Assembly: GCA_033851265.1 (NCBI GenBank)
Contig: JAWWOW010000015.1
Coordinates: 93,055-157,054, forward strand
Source: JAWWOW01 sp033851265
Lineage (GTDB): Bacteria > Actinomycetota > Actinomycetes > JAWWOW01
Direction: 5' to 3'
DNA: 64,000 nt
The notes under the pieces were generated by a model. It saw only the letters and a program-made list of their open reading frames with translations, ran no database searches and was not told where the DNA came from. This document shows, one piece after another, positions 51,343-60,044 of this stretch. A program made the translations under genes and the position numbers. Every line of letters starts with the position of its first letter. The stretch's first letter is position 1.

Positions 51343-52656
51343 GTGGGCGTCGAGATCCGGGTCGAAGGGCTGACCAAGCGCTTCGGTCGGCAGACCATCT
51401 GGGAAGACGTCACGATGACGATCCCCAAAGGCGAGATCTCGGTGCTGCTCGGTCCTTCCGGCACCGGCAAGTCGGTGTTCCTGAAGACGCTGGTGGGGCT
51501 GCTGCGCCCCAACGCCGGCCACATCTGGATCAACGACATGGACCTGCCTCACCTCAACGAACACGACCTCTACCAAATCCGCCGGCTGTTCGGCGTGCTC
51601 TTCCAGGACGGCGCGCTGTTCGGGTCGATGAACATCTACGACAACATCGCCTTCCCCCTGCGCGAGCACACGAAGAAAACCGAATCCGAAGTCCGCAATG
51701 TCGTGTCCGAGAAGATGGAAATGGTCGGACTGCTGGGCTCGGAGAAGAAGCTTCCGGGTGAGATCTCCGGCGGCATGCGCAAGCGTGCTGGCCTTGCGCG
51801 TGCACTCGTGCTCGACCCGGAGATCATCCTGTTCGACGAGCCCGACTCCGGTCTCGACCCCGTGCGTACGGCGTACCTGAACCAGCTCATCGTCGACCTC
51901 AACGCTCAGATCGAGGCGACGTTCCTCATCGTGACGCACGACATCAACACGGCCCGCACGGTGCCCGACAACATCGGGCTGCTGTTCCGTCGCAACCTGG
52001 TGATGTTCGGTCCCCGGATGGACCTGCTGACGAGCGACGAGCCGGTCGTCCGCCAGTTTCTCAACGGTCGGCGCGAGGGCCCGATCGGCATGGCTGAGGA
52101 AAAGGACGCCGCCCAGCTCGCAGCAGAAGAGAGCGACGGTCGCCCGCCCGCGGAGCTGCCGCCGATCGAAAAGCAGCTGCAGCCGACGAGTGGCGTCCCC
52201 CGCCGGACCCAACGGACCGGCGCAGACGGACACCCCAGCTCCGATGGCGACCGCGAAACCGTTCGTGTTGTCGCCGGCAAAGGCGCGGACAACAAGCAGG
52301 CTGAGCTCGACGCGATCGAGCCGCCCTCCAAGGAGGACGTCGCGCAAGCGCGGGAAGAGCTCCTCGATCCGAACGACGGCGAGCGGCCCGGTCGCAAGCA
52401 CGCGAAGTCCGGTGGCAAACGTCCCGAGAAGGGCACGAGCGGCACTGCACCGACGACCGGTAGCGCTGCTGCCACCGCGGGTGCGGCAACCCGGAAGTCG
52501 ACGAAGAAGTCGACTGCCAAGAAGGCGACTGCCAAGAAGACAACGAAGAAGTCCGCGGTGAAGCGGGCCGTCACGAAGGCGACGACCGCGCGCGCCGCCA
52601 AGAAGTCGGCGAAGAAGGCGAGCAAGCGCGGTTCCTCGGGAGGCCGGGCGTCGTGA
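51343..52656 (+). CDS. Mce transport ATPase (MceG/MlaF-like) with Lys/Ala-rich tail
   Basis: A 437-residue protein. Residues 1-240 are an ABC ATPase of the MlaF/Mkl type: Walker A GPSGTGKSVF, signature ISGGMRKRAGLARAL, Walker B EIILFDEPDSGLDP and switch His in IVTHD. It should energise lipid import by the YrbE/Mce proteins encoded next. The remaining about 195 residues are hydrophilic; from about residue 383 they turn into a Lys/Ala/Thr repeat (KKSTAKKATAKKTTKKSAVK) resembling histone H1 and actinobacterial HU tails, which normal MceG lacks. GTG start; the stop overlaps the permease start (GTGA). Confidence 0.9.
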   Translation: MGVEIRVEGLTKRFGRQTIWEDVTMTIPKGEISVLLGPSGTGKSVFLKTLVGLLRPNAGHIWINDMDLPHLNEHDLYQIRRLFGVLFQDGALFGSMNIYDNIAFPLREHTKKTESEVRNVVSEKMEMVGLLGSEKKLPGEISGGMRKRAGLARALVLDPEIILFDEPDSGLDPVRTAYLNQLIVDLNAQIEATFLIVTHDINTARTVPDNIGLLFRRNLVMFGPRMDLLTSDEPVVRQFLNGRREGPIGMAEEKDAAQLAAEESDGRPPAELPPIEKQLQPTSGVPRRTQRTGADGHPSSDGDRETVRVVAGKGADNKQAELDAIEPPSKEDVAQAREELLDPNDGERPGRKHAKSGGKRPEKGTSGTAPTTGSAAATAGAATRKSTKKSTAKKATAKKTTKKSAVKRAVTKATTARAAKKSAKKASKRGSSGGRAS

Positions 52657-53429
52657 GCGCGATGCCGGGCGTTGGTGCGCTGCGGCAGACAGGCAACCTC
52701 TTCGCCCTGTCTCTCGACACGCTGCGGGCGCTGTTCAAGCGTCCGTTTCAGTTTCGTGAGTTCATCGACCAGTCGTGGTTCATCGCCAGCGTCACGATCC
52801 TTCCGACGATGCTCGTCGCCATCCCGTTCGGTGCGGTCATCGCGCTCCAGCTCGGCAACCTGACCCGGCAACTCGGGGCGCAGTCGTTCACCGGGTCTGC
52901 CGCGGTGCTGGCGATCGTTCGTGAGGCGTCACCCATCGTGGTGGCCTTGCTCATCTCCGGAGCGGGTGGCTCGGCAATCTGCGCCGACCTCGGCTCCCGC
53001 AAGATTCGCGACGAGATCGACGCCATGGAGGTGCTCGGTATCTCGCCGATCCAGCGCCTTGTCGTCCCCCGTGTCCTCGCCTGCATGCTGGTGGCCTTCT
53101 TCCTGAACGGCCTCGTCTCGGTTGTCGGCGTCATCGGCGGCTACACGTTCAACGTGATCCTTCAGCACGGCACACCCGGTGCGTACGTGACGTCGTTCAC
53201 CGCACTGGCGCAGTTACCAGACCTCTATGCCGGTGAGTTCAAGGCGCTCCTTTTCGGCATGATCGCTGCGCTTGTGGCGTCGTACAAAGGTCTCAATGCT
53301 GGCGGCGGACCCAAGGGTGTCGGTGACGCGGTGAACCAATCAGTCGTCATCACGTTCATGCTGCTGTTCTTCACGAACTTCGTCATCACCGCCCTGTACT
53401 TCCAGATCGTCCCGCAGAAGAGCATCTGA
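52653..53429 (+). CDS. MlaE/YrbE family permease A of the mce operon
   Basis: A 258-residue MlaE-fold permease with five hydrophobic helices. Typical features: an N-terminal FQFREFIDQSWFI interface helix, GAVIALQLGNLTRQLG, the conserved DLGSRKIRDEIDAMEVLGI loop that contacts the ATPase, and a final KGVGDAVNQSVVITFMLLF helix. In mycobacteria this corresponds to the YrbEA position. GTG start coupled to the ATPase gene; stop TGATG shared with the next gene. Confidence 0.93.
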   Translation: MSAMPGVGALRQTGNLFALSLDTLRALFKRPFQFREFIDQSWFIASVTILPTMLVAIPFGAVIALQLGNLTRQLGAQSFTGSAAVLAIVREASPIVVALLISGAGGSAICADLGSRKIRDEIDAMEVLGISPIQRLVVPRVLACMLVAFFLNGLVSVVGVIGGYTFNVILQHGTPGAYVTSFTALAQLPDLYAGEFKALLFGMIAALVASYKGLNAGGGPKGVGDAVNQSVVITFMLLFFTNFVITALYFQIVPQKSI

Positions 53430-54298
53430 TGGCCGGCATCCAGACGCTTCCGAGGCCGCTGCGCGCACCTGTTCGCATCGGTAAGGCCGTCGTTGTCGCA
53501 CCTGGACGATGGCTCGATGAGCTCGGCGGGCAGCTGTCGTTCTACGGGAAATCACTCGGCTGGACCTACCGCACGATCGTCCGCTACAAGAAAGAAGTTC
53601 TGCGCCTGCTCGCCGAGGTGAGCCTCGGTTCCGGCGCGCTCGCTGTCATCGGTGGCACCGTCGGCGTCATCTTCTTCCTGACCTTCTTCACCGGCACCGA
53701 GGTCGGCCTGGAGGGTTACCAAGGGCTCTCACAGATCGGCGTGGCGGCATTCTCCGGATTCATCTCGGCGTACTTCAACACCCGTGAGATCTCGCCGTTG
53801 GTCGCTGGGCTTGCACTGTCGGCGACGGTCGGCGCGGGATTCACCGCACAACTCGGGGCCATGCGCGTCAACGAAGAGGTCGATGCGCTCGAGGTCATGG
53901 GTTTGCCGTCGATTCCCTATCTGGTGACCACCCGGATGATCGCGGCGTTCGTCGCGGTTATCCCGCTCTACGTCGTGGGTCTGTTCTCGTCGTACTTCGC
54001 GACGCAGTTGATCGTGACCAAGTTCTTCGGGCAGTCGAGCGGCACTTATCACCATTACTTCTATCTGTTCTTGCCGCCGCAGGACGTCATCTATTCGTTC
54101 GTCAAAGTGCTGATCTTCGCTGTCATCATCGTCCTCATTCACTGCTACTACGGCTACTACGCCAGCGGTGGGCCGGCCGGCGTTGGTGTCGCAGTGGGAC
54201 GTGCAGTGCGTACGTCGATCGTCGCCATCAATGTTGTTGACCTCTTCGTCAGCATCGCCATCTGGGGTGCGAACAACCCCGTCCGGATCGCGGGCTAG
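53429..54298 (+). CDS. MlaE/YrbE family permease B of the mce operon
   Basis: A 289-residue MlaE-type permease, the partner of the preceding one (YrbEB position). Conserved TAQLGAMRVNEEVDALEVMG is the ATPase-coupling loop, and GVGVAVGRAVRTSIVAINVVD the last helix. A longer N-terminal amphipathic region distinguishes it from permease A. ATG overlaps the upstream stop by one base; 14 bases separate it from the first Mce gene. Confidence 0.93.
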   Translation: MAGIQTLPRPLRAPVRIGKAVVVAPGRWLDELGGQLSFYGKSLGWTYRTIVRYKKEVLRLLAEVSLGSGALAVIGGTVGVIFFLTFFTGTEVGLEGYQGLSQIGVAAFSGFISAYFNTREISPLVAGLALSATVGAGFTAQLGAMRVNEEVDALEVMGLPSIPYLVTTRMIAAFVAVIPLYVVGLFSSYFATQLIVTKFFGQSSGTYHHYFYLFLPPQDVIYSFVKVLIFAVIIVLIHCYYGYYASGGPAGVGVAVGRAVRTSIVAINVVDLFVSIAIWGANNPVRIAG

Positions 54299-54312
54299 GC
54301 GGGATCCGGACC

Positions 54313-55659
54313 ATGGCGACTGTCGGGCTCAGCCGAGCGATGCTCAGGAAGGTCTACGGACTGGTTTTCCTCGCGATCATCGCGCTGCTGCTGTTCCTCG
54401 TCGTCGGTCTCTACAACCAGTCCCTGCCGTGGAATCACCACACCACCGTCTACGTCGAGACGGCGCGGTCCGGCAACCAGCTGAACCTCGGTGGTGACGT
54501 CAAGGTCCGTGGCGCGTTCGTTGGCACGATCAGGAGCATCGATGCCAACGGCAGCCAGGCGCGCATAACGCTGCGTCTCCAACCGAACAAGGCCAAGGAG
54601 ATCCCGAACAACGTCGAGGCGCGCATGCTGCCGAAGACGATCTTTGGGGAGAAGTTCGTCGAGCTGGTCATCCCGGACAACCCATCGTCGGTCCCGTTGA
54701 AGGACGGCGACACGATCCCCGAGGACCGGTCGCGCACAGCGATCGAGACCGACCAGGTCTTCGAAGACCTGCTGCCGCTGTTGCAGACGTTGCAGCCGCT
54801 GAAACTGAACCGCACGTTGTACGCGCTGGCAACGGCATTGGAGCGGCGCGGCAACGCCCTCGGCAATAACTTGGCGCTGGCGGACCAATACTTCGCTGCG
54901 CTCAACCCGAATCTGCCGGCGATCAACCACGACATCAGCGGGCTGGCTGACCTCGCCAACAGCCTTGGCGATGCAGCACCCGACCTACTGCGGTTGTCGG
55001 CCAACAGCGCTGTCAGCCTCACCGAAGTCGTCGTCGCCAAGCAGGACGCGCTGTCGACGTTCTTCAAGGGCACCGCGGGCTTCGCGACCACTGCGACTCG
55101 GGTGATCGGCGACAACGAGAACAACTTCATCAGCCTTGCGCGGGATGGCAGGTCGATCCTCGGGGTCCTCGAGCATTACTCGCCCGAGTTCCCGTGTCTG
55201 CTCCGCGGGCTGACCGACATCCAGCCTCGTGTCGAGGGCACTTTCGCGACGGGGCCATACCTGTACGTGCACCTGGTACCGCTCGGTGGCAACCAGACGC
55301 GCGCCTACACGGCCCCCCGGCCGAACCAACCGCAGACCGACGGTAGCCCGAACTTGTACTACTCGGTTCCGCGGCAGAACGGCCAGGTCGCTCCCCCCAG
55401 CTGTGCCGGTTTGCCGCAGCCCGGCGTCGCGTACACCTACCCGACCGCGAACGTGCCGATAGCAACGGCCAATGCCAACGCCGCGGCGCTGCAGCAGACC
55501 GCGTACGGCGACATCGGGCCGATCGGTTCGGCCGGTGAGCTGAGTTTCATCAATGCCATTGCGTCTCCGTTGATGAACATGGCTCCCGAGGAAGTCCCGA
55601 CCATCACCGATCTCCTGCTCGGGCCCATGTTCCGTGGTACGGCGGTGAGCCTTCGGTGA
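54313..55659 (+). CDS. MCE family protein A
   Basis: A 448-residue Mce protein: one N-terminal membrane helix (LVFLAIIALLLFLVVGLY), the MlaD/MCE beta-barrel domain (about 45-130; GGDVKVRGAFVGTIRSID, KTIFGEKFVELVIP), a long helical region (about 140-290) expected to build the hydrophobic tunnel of the Mce hexamer, and a Pro/Gly-rich C-terminus. First of six Mce genes; its stop overlaps the next start (GTGA). Confidence 0.92.
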   Translation: MATVGLSRAMLRKVYGLVFLAIIALLLFLVVGLYNQSLPWNHHTTVYVETARSGNQLNLGGDVKVRGAFVGTIRSIDANGSQARITLRLQPNKAKEIPNNVEARMLPKTIFGEKFVELVIPDNPSSVPLKDGDTIPEDRSRTAIETDQVFEDLLPLLQTLQPLKLNRTLYALATALERRGNALGNNLALADQYFAALNPNLPAINHDISGLADLANSLGDAAPDLLRLSANSAVSLTEVVVAKQDALSTFFKGTAGFATTATRVIGDNENNFISLARDGRSILGVLEHYSPEFPCLLRGLTDIQPRVEGTFATGPYLYVHLVPLGGNQTRAYTAPRPNQPQTDGSPNLYYSVPRQNGQVAPPSCAGLPQPGVAYTYPTANVPIATANANAAALQQTAYGDIGPIGSAGELSFINAIASPLMNMAPEEVPTITDLLLGPMFRGTAVSLR

Positions 55660-56675
55660 GCACCTACCGAAGTTTGGCGAAGCTCATTGTTTTCATCGTG
55701 GTGACGACCGTGCTCACGCTCGTACTCGCAGCCACGATTGCCAACGTCGCGGTGTCGAACACCCGCAGCTATCACGCCGTGTTCGCGGACGCGACGGGAC
55801 TGAACTCCGGCGACGACGTGCGCGTCGCGGGTGTCCGGGTGGGTCAGGTCAAGTCGGTCAAGGTCGCCCAGAAGCGATATGCCGACGTGACATTCGCGGT
55901 CAAGAAGAGCATCGAGCTCAAGACCTCGACGCGCCTCTCCGTTCGCTACCTCAACCTTGTCGGTCAGCGCTATCTCGCGGTTTCGGAGAGCCCGGGCAGC
56001 GGCGAGACCTTGAAGGCGGGCCAGGTCATCCCGCTCGACCAGACGACTCCGCCGCTTGACCTGACGGTGCTGTTCAACGGTTTCAAGCCGCTCTTCCGGG
56101 CGCTGACTCCGCAAGACGTGAACCAGCTGTCCTACGAGGTCATCCAGGTGCTGCAAGGTGAGGGTGGCACCGTCGACCAGCTGCTTGCCCACACCGCCTC
56201 GCTCACCAACACGATCGCCGACCGTGATCATGTGGTCGGCGAGGTCGTCAACAACCTCAATGTCGTGTTGGACGTCGTCGCCAAGCGCGACCAGGGGCTG
56301 TCCCAGTTGTTGTTGCAGCTGCAGCGTCTCGTCTCCGGGCTCTCGGGCGACCGGGACATCATCGCCACGTCGATCGGCCGGATCGACGGCCTCGCGGCGG
56401 ACACGGCCTCGCTGCTCACCGACATCCGTCCGTCGCTGAAGGACGACATCAGCCAGCTCAACAAGGTGGCGGGCACGCTGGCGACGACGAACGACCCGCG
56501 GGCCGGCGGCGTTAACTACCTCGACGGTGTTTTGCAGCGCATGCCTAACAAGGTCAGGGACATCCTGCGGACCGCGACCTATGGCTCGTTCTTCAATTTC
56601 TTCCTGTGTTCCTTCCAGGTCGAGCCACTTCCGGTGCACGGACACAGCGGCGTTCCGTCGTGTGATGCCGGATGA
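55656..56675 (+). CDS. MCE family protein B
   Basis: A 339-residue Mce protein with an N-terminal helix (LIVFIVVTTVLTLVLAATIA), MCE domain (SGDDVRVAGVRVGQVKSVKV, LVGQRYLAVSE) and a helical tail with Leu-rich heptads to about residue 290. The C-terminus (FNFFLCSFQV) carries a conserved Cys region common to MceB proteins. GTG start in a GTGA overlap; its stop overlaps the next ATG (ATGA). Confidence 0.92.
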   Translation: MSTYRSLAKLIVFIVVTTVLTLVLAATIANVAVSNTRSYHAVFADATGLNSGDDVRVAGVRVGQVKSVKVAQKRYADVTFAVKKSIELKTSTRLSVRYLNLVGQRYLAVSESPGSGETLKAGQVIPLDQTTPPLDLTVLFNGFKPLFRALTPQDVNQLSYEVIQVLQGEGGTVDQLLAHTASLTNTIADRDHVVGEVVNNLNVVLDVVAKRDQGLSQLLLQLQRLVSGLSGDRDIIATSIGRIDGLAADTASLLTDIRPSLKDDISQLNKVAGTLATTNDPRAGGVNYLDGVLQRMPNKVRDILRTATYGSFFNFFLCSFQVEPLPVHGHSGVPSCDAG

Positions 56676-57709
56676 TGAAGCCATTCCGCGAGCGCAACCC
56701 GGTGATCATCGGCGCGGTCAGCATCGTGTCGCTGCTGGTGCTCCTCGTCGTCGCGTTCAGTGCGAACAGCTTGCCGGTGATCGGCGGCGGCACGACGTAC
56801 GCCGCAGCGTTCAGTGACCTCTCCGGCCTGAAGAAGGGCGACGACGTGCGCGTCGCTGGCGTGAAGGTCGGCAAGGTCGCCGGCTTCAGCCTCAAGAACG
56901 GCTACGTGCGGATCAAGTTCCAGGTGAAGAACGTCGACCTCGGCGATCAGACCACCGCGTCGATCCGGATCAAGACGTTGCTCGGCACGAAGTACTTGGC
57001 GCTCGACCCACAGGGGTCCGGCAAGCTGTCGACGCACGAGGACATCCCCTTGTCGCGGACGACGACGCCGTTCGATGTGCCCGCAGCATTCGGCACGCTG
57101 AGCCAGACCATTCAGCAGGTCGACACCAAACAGCTGGCCAAGTCCTTCGACACGATCGCCGAGACCTTCGATAACTCACCGGCTTCGATCAAGGCCGCGC
57201 TGACCGGCCTGTCCCGGCTGTCGCAGACCGTCAACACCCGCAACGTGCAGCTGTCGAACCTGCTGTCGAGCACGAACACTGTTACCGGTGTGCTGGCTGA
57301 CCGCGACGAAGAGGTACGCCGTCTCATCGACGACGGTGACCTGTTGCTCAAGGTGGTTGAGGCTCGGCGCGCGCAGATCCACGCGCTGCTCGTCGACACC
57401 AAAGCGCTCGCCACACAGCTCATCGGGCTCGTCGCCGACAACAAGGCAACGCTCGACCCCGCGCTGGCCCGCCTCCGCACGGTGACCGGCATCCTGCAGA
57501 AGAACCAGAACAACCTCGACAAGAGCCTGCAGGTGCTCGCGCCGTTCGTCCGCGACTTCGCCAACACTCTCGGCAACGGCAGGTGGTTCGACACCGTCAT
57601 CTTCAACCTGCCCCCAGCGAATCTGCAGGTTCCCTGTCCTGGCAGCGTTCAGCCAGCGCCGGCAAGCAAGCCGGCCCGCCAGCCCACCCAGGACGCGTCA
57701 TGCCCCTAG
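56672..57709 (+). CDS. MCE family protein C
   Basis: A 345-residue Mce protein with an N-terminal helix (VIIGAVSIVSLLVLLVVAFS), MCE domain (KGDDVRVAGVKVGKVAGFSL, TLLGTKYLALDP), helical tunnel region and a short Pro/Ala-rich end containing two Cys. ATG in an ATGA overlap with MceB. Its last ten bases overlap the next gene. Confidence 0.92.
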   Translation: MMKPFRERNPVIIGAVSIVSLLVLLVVAFSANSLPVIGGGTTYAAAFSDLSGLKKGDDVRVAGVKVGKVAGFSLKNGYVRIKFQVKNVDLGDQTTASIRIKTLLGTKYLALDPQGSGKLSTHEDIPLSRTTTPFDVPAAFGTLSQTIQQVDTKQLAKSFDTIAETFDNSPASIKAALTGLSRLSQTVNTRNVQLSNLLSSTNTVTGVLADRDEEVRRLIDDGDLLLKVVEARRAQIHALLVDTKALATQLIGLVADNKATLDPALARLRTVTGILQKNQNNLDKSLQVLAPFVRDFANTLGNGRWFDTVIFNLPPANLQVPCPGSVQPAPASKPARQPTQDASCP

Positions 57710-58827
57710 CCAACCGCCGGGTCATGTCGATCGGGATCGCTGTCGTCGTCCTGCTGGCGCTCGTCGGCGGCTACCTCGTGCTCACGTCTTCGGGGAAGAC
57801 GATGCACGTGACCGCCAAGTTCAAGCGGGTCGTCGCGGTCTATCCCGGGTCGAGCGTTCGCATCCTCGGCGTACCGGTTGGCAAGGTCACCAAGATCACG
57901 CCGCACGGCACGTACGTCGAAGTGCAGATGACATACGACGGCAAGTACAAGGTTCCCGCGGATGCCACGGCTGCCGTCGTACCTCCGGCGATCGTCGGCG
58001 ACCGTTACATCCAGCTTGCACCGGCCTACCTCGGCGGACCGACGCTGAAGGACAAGGCCGTGATCGAGATGGGGTCGACCGAGGTTCCGGCTGAGCTCGA
58101 CGAGATCTTCGGCAACCTGGACAAGCTCAACGTGGCTCTCGGGCCGCAGGGCGCCAACGCCCAGGGCGCACTGTCGCGGCTCGTCGCGGTCGGCGCGAAG
58201 GACCTCGCGGACGGCAACGCAAAGCGTCTGAACCAAGCCGTGCACGATGTATCGCAGCTGTTCGCGACGCTCGACGACAGCAAGGGTGACCTGGTCGGCA
58301 TCATCGACCACTTGGGTTCGTTCACCGCGATGCTCGCCGCGGACGACACCAACGTCCGCAAGGTCAACGAAGACCTGGCCAGCGTTGCTGACTTCCTCGC
58401 CGGTGAACGTGAAGACCTCTCGGCTGCCGTGGGCAACCTCTCGGTCGCTCTCGGCGAGATCGCGACTCTGGTCAAGGACAACCGCACCGACCTCAAGATC
58501 AACATCGCGCAGCTGGCAAACGTCACCAATGTGCTCGTGCGGCAGAAGCGCAACCTGACCGAGTTCCTCGACGTCGCGCCGCTCGCACTTCGGAACCTGC
58601 AACAAGCATTCGACGAGAGCACCGAGAGCCTGGCCACCCGCGGCAACTTCAACGCGCTGACTAACCCGTCCCAAGAACTGTGCAATGTGCTCGCACAGCC
58701 GGCACGAGGGCTCTGCAAGCTCGTGCTGGAGGGGATCATTCCGGGGAACGCAGCGTTCAAGACCGGCGGCCCCAAGCAGGCGCGCACGGCACAGGACCTC
58801 AAGCAGCTCCTCGAGGTGCTGCCATGA
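57700..58827 (+). CDS. MCE family protein D
   Basis: A 375-residue Mce protein. Start chosen at ATG 57700, which overlaps the MceC end by ten bases and places the helix SIGIAVVVLLALVGGYLVL correctly near the N-terminus; upstream in-frame codons only shadow MceC. MCE domain: YPGSSVRILGVPVGKVTKIT and AIVGDRYIQLAPAY. The helical region follows, with Cys pairs near the end (ELCNVLAQPARGLCKLVLEG) as in many MceD proteins. Confidence 0.92.
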   Translation: MPLANRRVMSIGIAVVVLLALVGGYLVLTSSGKTMHVTAKFKRVVAVYPGSSVRILGVPVGKVTKITPHGTYVEVQMTYDGKYKVPADATAAVVPPAIVGDRYIQLAPAYLGGPTLKDKAVIEMGSTEVPAELDEIFGNLDKLNVALGPQGANAQGALSRLVAVGAKDLADGNAKRLNQAVHDVSQLFATLDDSKGDLVGIIDHLGSFTAMLAADDTNVRKVNEDLASVADFLAGEREDLSAAVGNLSVALGEIATLVKDNRTDLKINIAQLANVTNVLVRQKRNLTEFLDVAPLALRNLQQAFDESTESLATRGNFNALTNPSQELCNVLAQPARGLCKLVLEGIIPGNAAFKTGGPKQARTAQDLKQLLEVLP

Positions 58828-60044
58828 GCCGCCGATTGCTCGCCATCAGTGCGACGCTGGTGTCAGCGCTGGTGCTCAGCGGGTGCGGTGTTCGTGGCCT
58901 GCAGTCATTCCACCTCCCGGGTGGAGCGGCTGGCAGCAATGCGTACGAGGTCACGGTCATCTTCCGTGATGTCACTGCGCTTGCCGCTCAGTCGTCCGTG
59001 CGTGTCAACGATGTGCCCGTCGGCGACGTCGACAAGGTCGACCCCTGCCTGGCTAACGCCGTCGGCTGCCCGGCGCCATCGGTGGAGAACAACACGTTCC
59101 TCGCCAAGGTCACCGTGCGGATCAAGAAATCGGTGACCCTTCCCGAGAACGCCGTCGCCGCGATCAAGCAGACCAGCCTGCTGGGGGAGAAGTACGTCGA
59201 ACTCAGCGCGCCGTCGGGTCAGCAAGCAACGGGCAAGCTCGCGCCGGGATCGTTCATCCAGGAGGAGCGCAGTCGCAGCGTTCCCGACCTCGAAGAGGTG
59301 TTCGGCGCACTGTCATTGCTGCTGAACGGCGGCGGGCTCGAACAACTGCAGACGATCTCCACCGAACTCTCGGCGGCATTGACCGGCCGGGAGAGCAACG
59401 TCAAGGGATTCCTGCACCAGATCGACACGTTCATCGGCGGACTCGACGCGAACAAGTCCGAGATCGTGCGCGCGCTCGATTCGCTCAACCGGCTGTCGAA
59501 GAGTCTTGTCGACCAGAAGCAGACGATCGCGACCGCACTCACCAACATCGCACCCGGACTCAAGATCCTCGCTGACCAGGAACCCGACCTGGCCAAGCTC
59601 CTCGAGGCGTTGGCACGACTCGGCGACGTGGCCAGCCGCGTCATCCGCGAGACAAAGGCCGACACAGTCGCGAGCCTGCAGAGCCTTGACCCCGTACTGA
59701 CCAAGTTGGCGCAGGCGGGCACGTACCTGCCGCAGGCGCTCGAGGTCCTGGTCGACTATCCGTTCCCGCGCAACGTGTCGAATGGCATTTTCGGCGACTA
59801 CACGGGCTTGCTCGCTGACATCGACCTGCAGGCGTCGCTCACCAGCCTCTTCGGCATGGGTCTGCTCATGCAGTCGCCGCAGGCGACCACCACCGCGCCT
59901 CCCTCCGGGGCCACGCCGAAAGGCAAGACACCGAAGCTGCCGAAGCTGCCGATCCCGTTGCCCACCCTGCCGTCGATCACCGGCAACCAGGGGTCCCCGA
60001 ACAGCGACGGGCTGCTCGGGCTGCTGATGCGAGGCATGCAGTGA
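58824..60044 (+). CDS. MCE family lipoprotein E
   Basis: A 406-residue Mce protein whose N-terminus is a lipoprotein signal with lipobox LVLSGC (Cys21), the feature that marks the MceE (LprK-like) position in actinobacterial operons. MCE domain: SVRVNDVPVGDVDKVDP and TSLLGEKYVELSAPSG. Helical region to about residue 350, then a Pro/Lys-rich tail (GKTPKLPKLPIPLPTLP). ATG in an ATGA overlap with MceD. Confidence 0.92.
   Translation: MSRRLLAISATLVSALVLSGCGVRGLQSFHLPGGAAGSNAYEVTVIFRDVTALAAQSSVRVNDVPVGDVDKVDPCLANAVGCPAPSVENNTFLAKVTVRIKKSVTLPENAVAAIKQTSLLGEKYVELSAPSGQQATGKLAPGSFIQEERSRSVPDLEEVFGALSLLLNGGGLEQLQTISTELSAALTGRESNVKGFLHQIDTFIGGLDANKSEIVRALDSLNRLSKSLVDQKQTIATALTNIAPGLKILADQEPDLAKLLEALARLGDVASRVIRETKADTVASLQSLDPVLTKLAQAGTYLPQALEVLVDYPFPRNVSNGIFGDYTGLLADIDLQASLTSLFGMGLLMQSPQATTTAPPSGATPKGKTPKLPKLPIPLPTLPSITGNQGSPNSDGLLGLLMRGMQ

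Noticed and set aside
49939..52401. An 820-codon open frame on the minus strand across rplJ, rplL and the MceG-like gene
   Set aside because: It is the antisense shadow of three certain genes in GC-rich DNA; its translation is low-complexity Ser/Ala/Gly and matches no domain.
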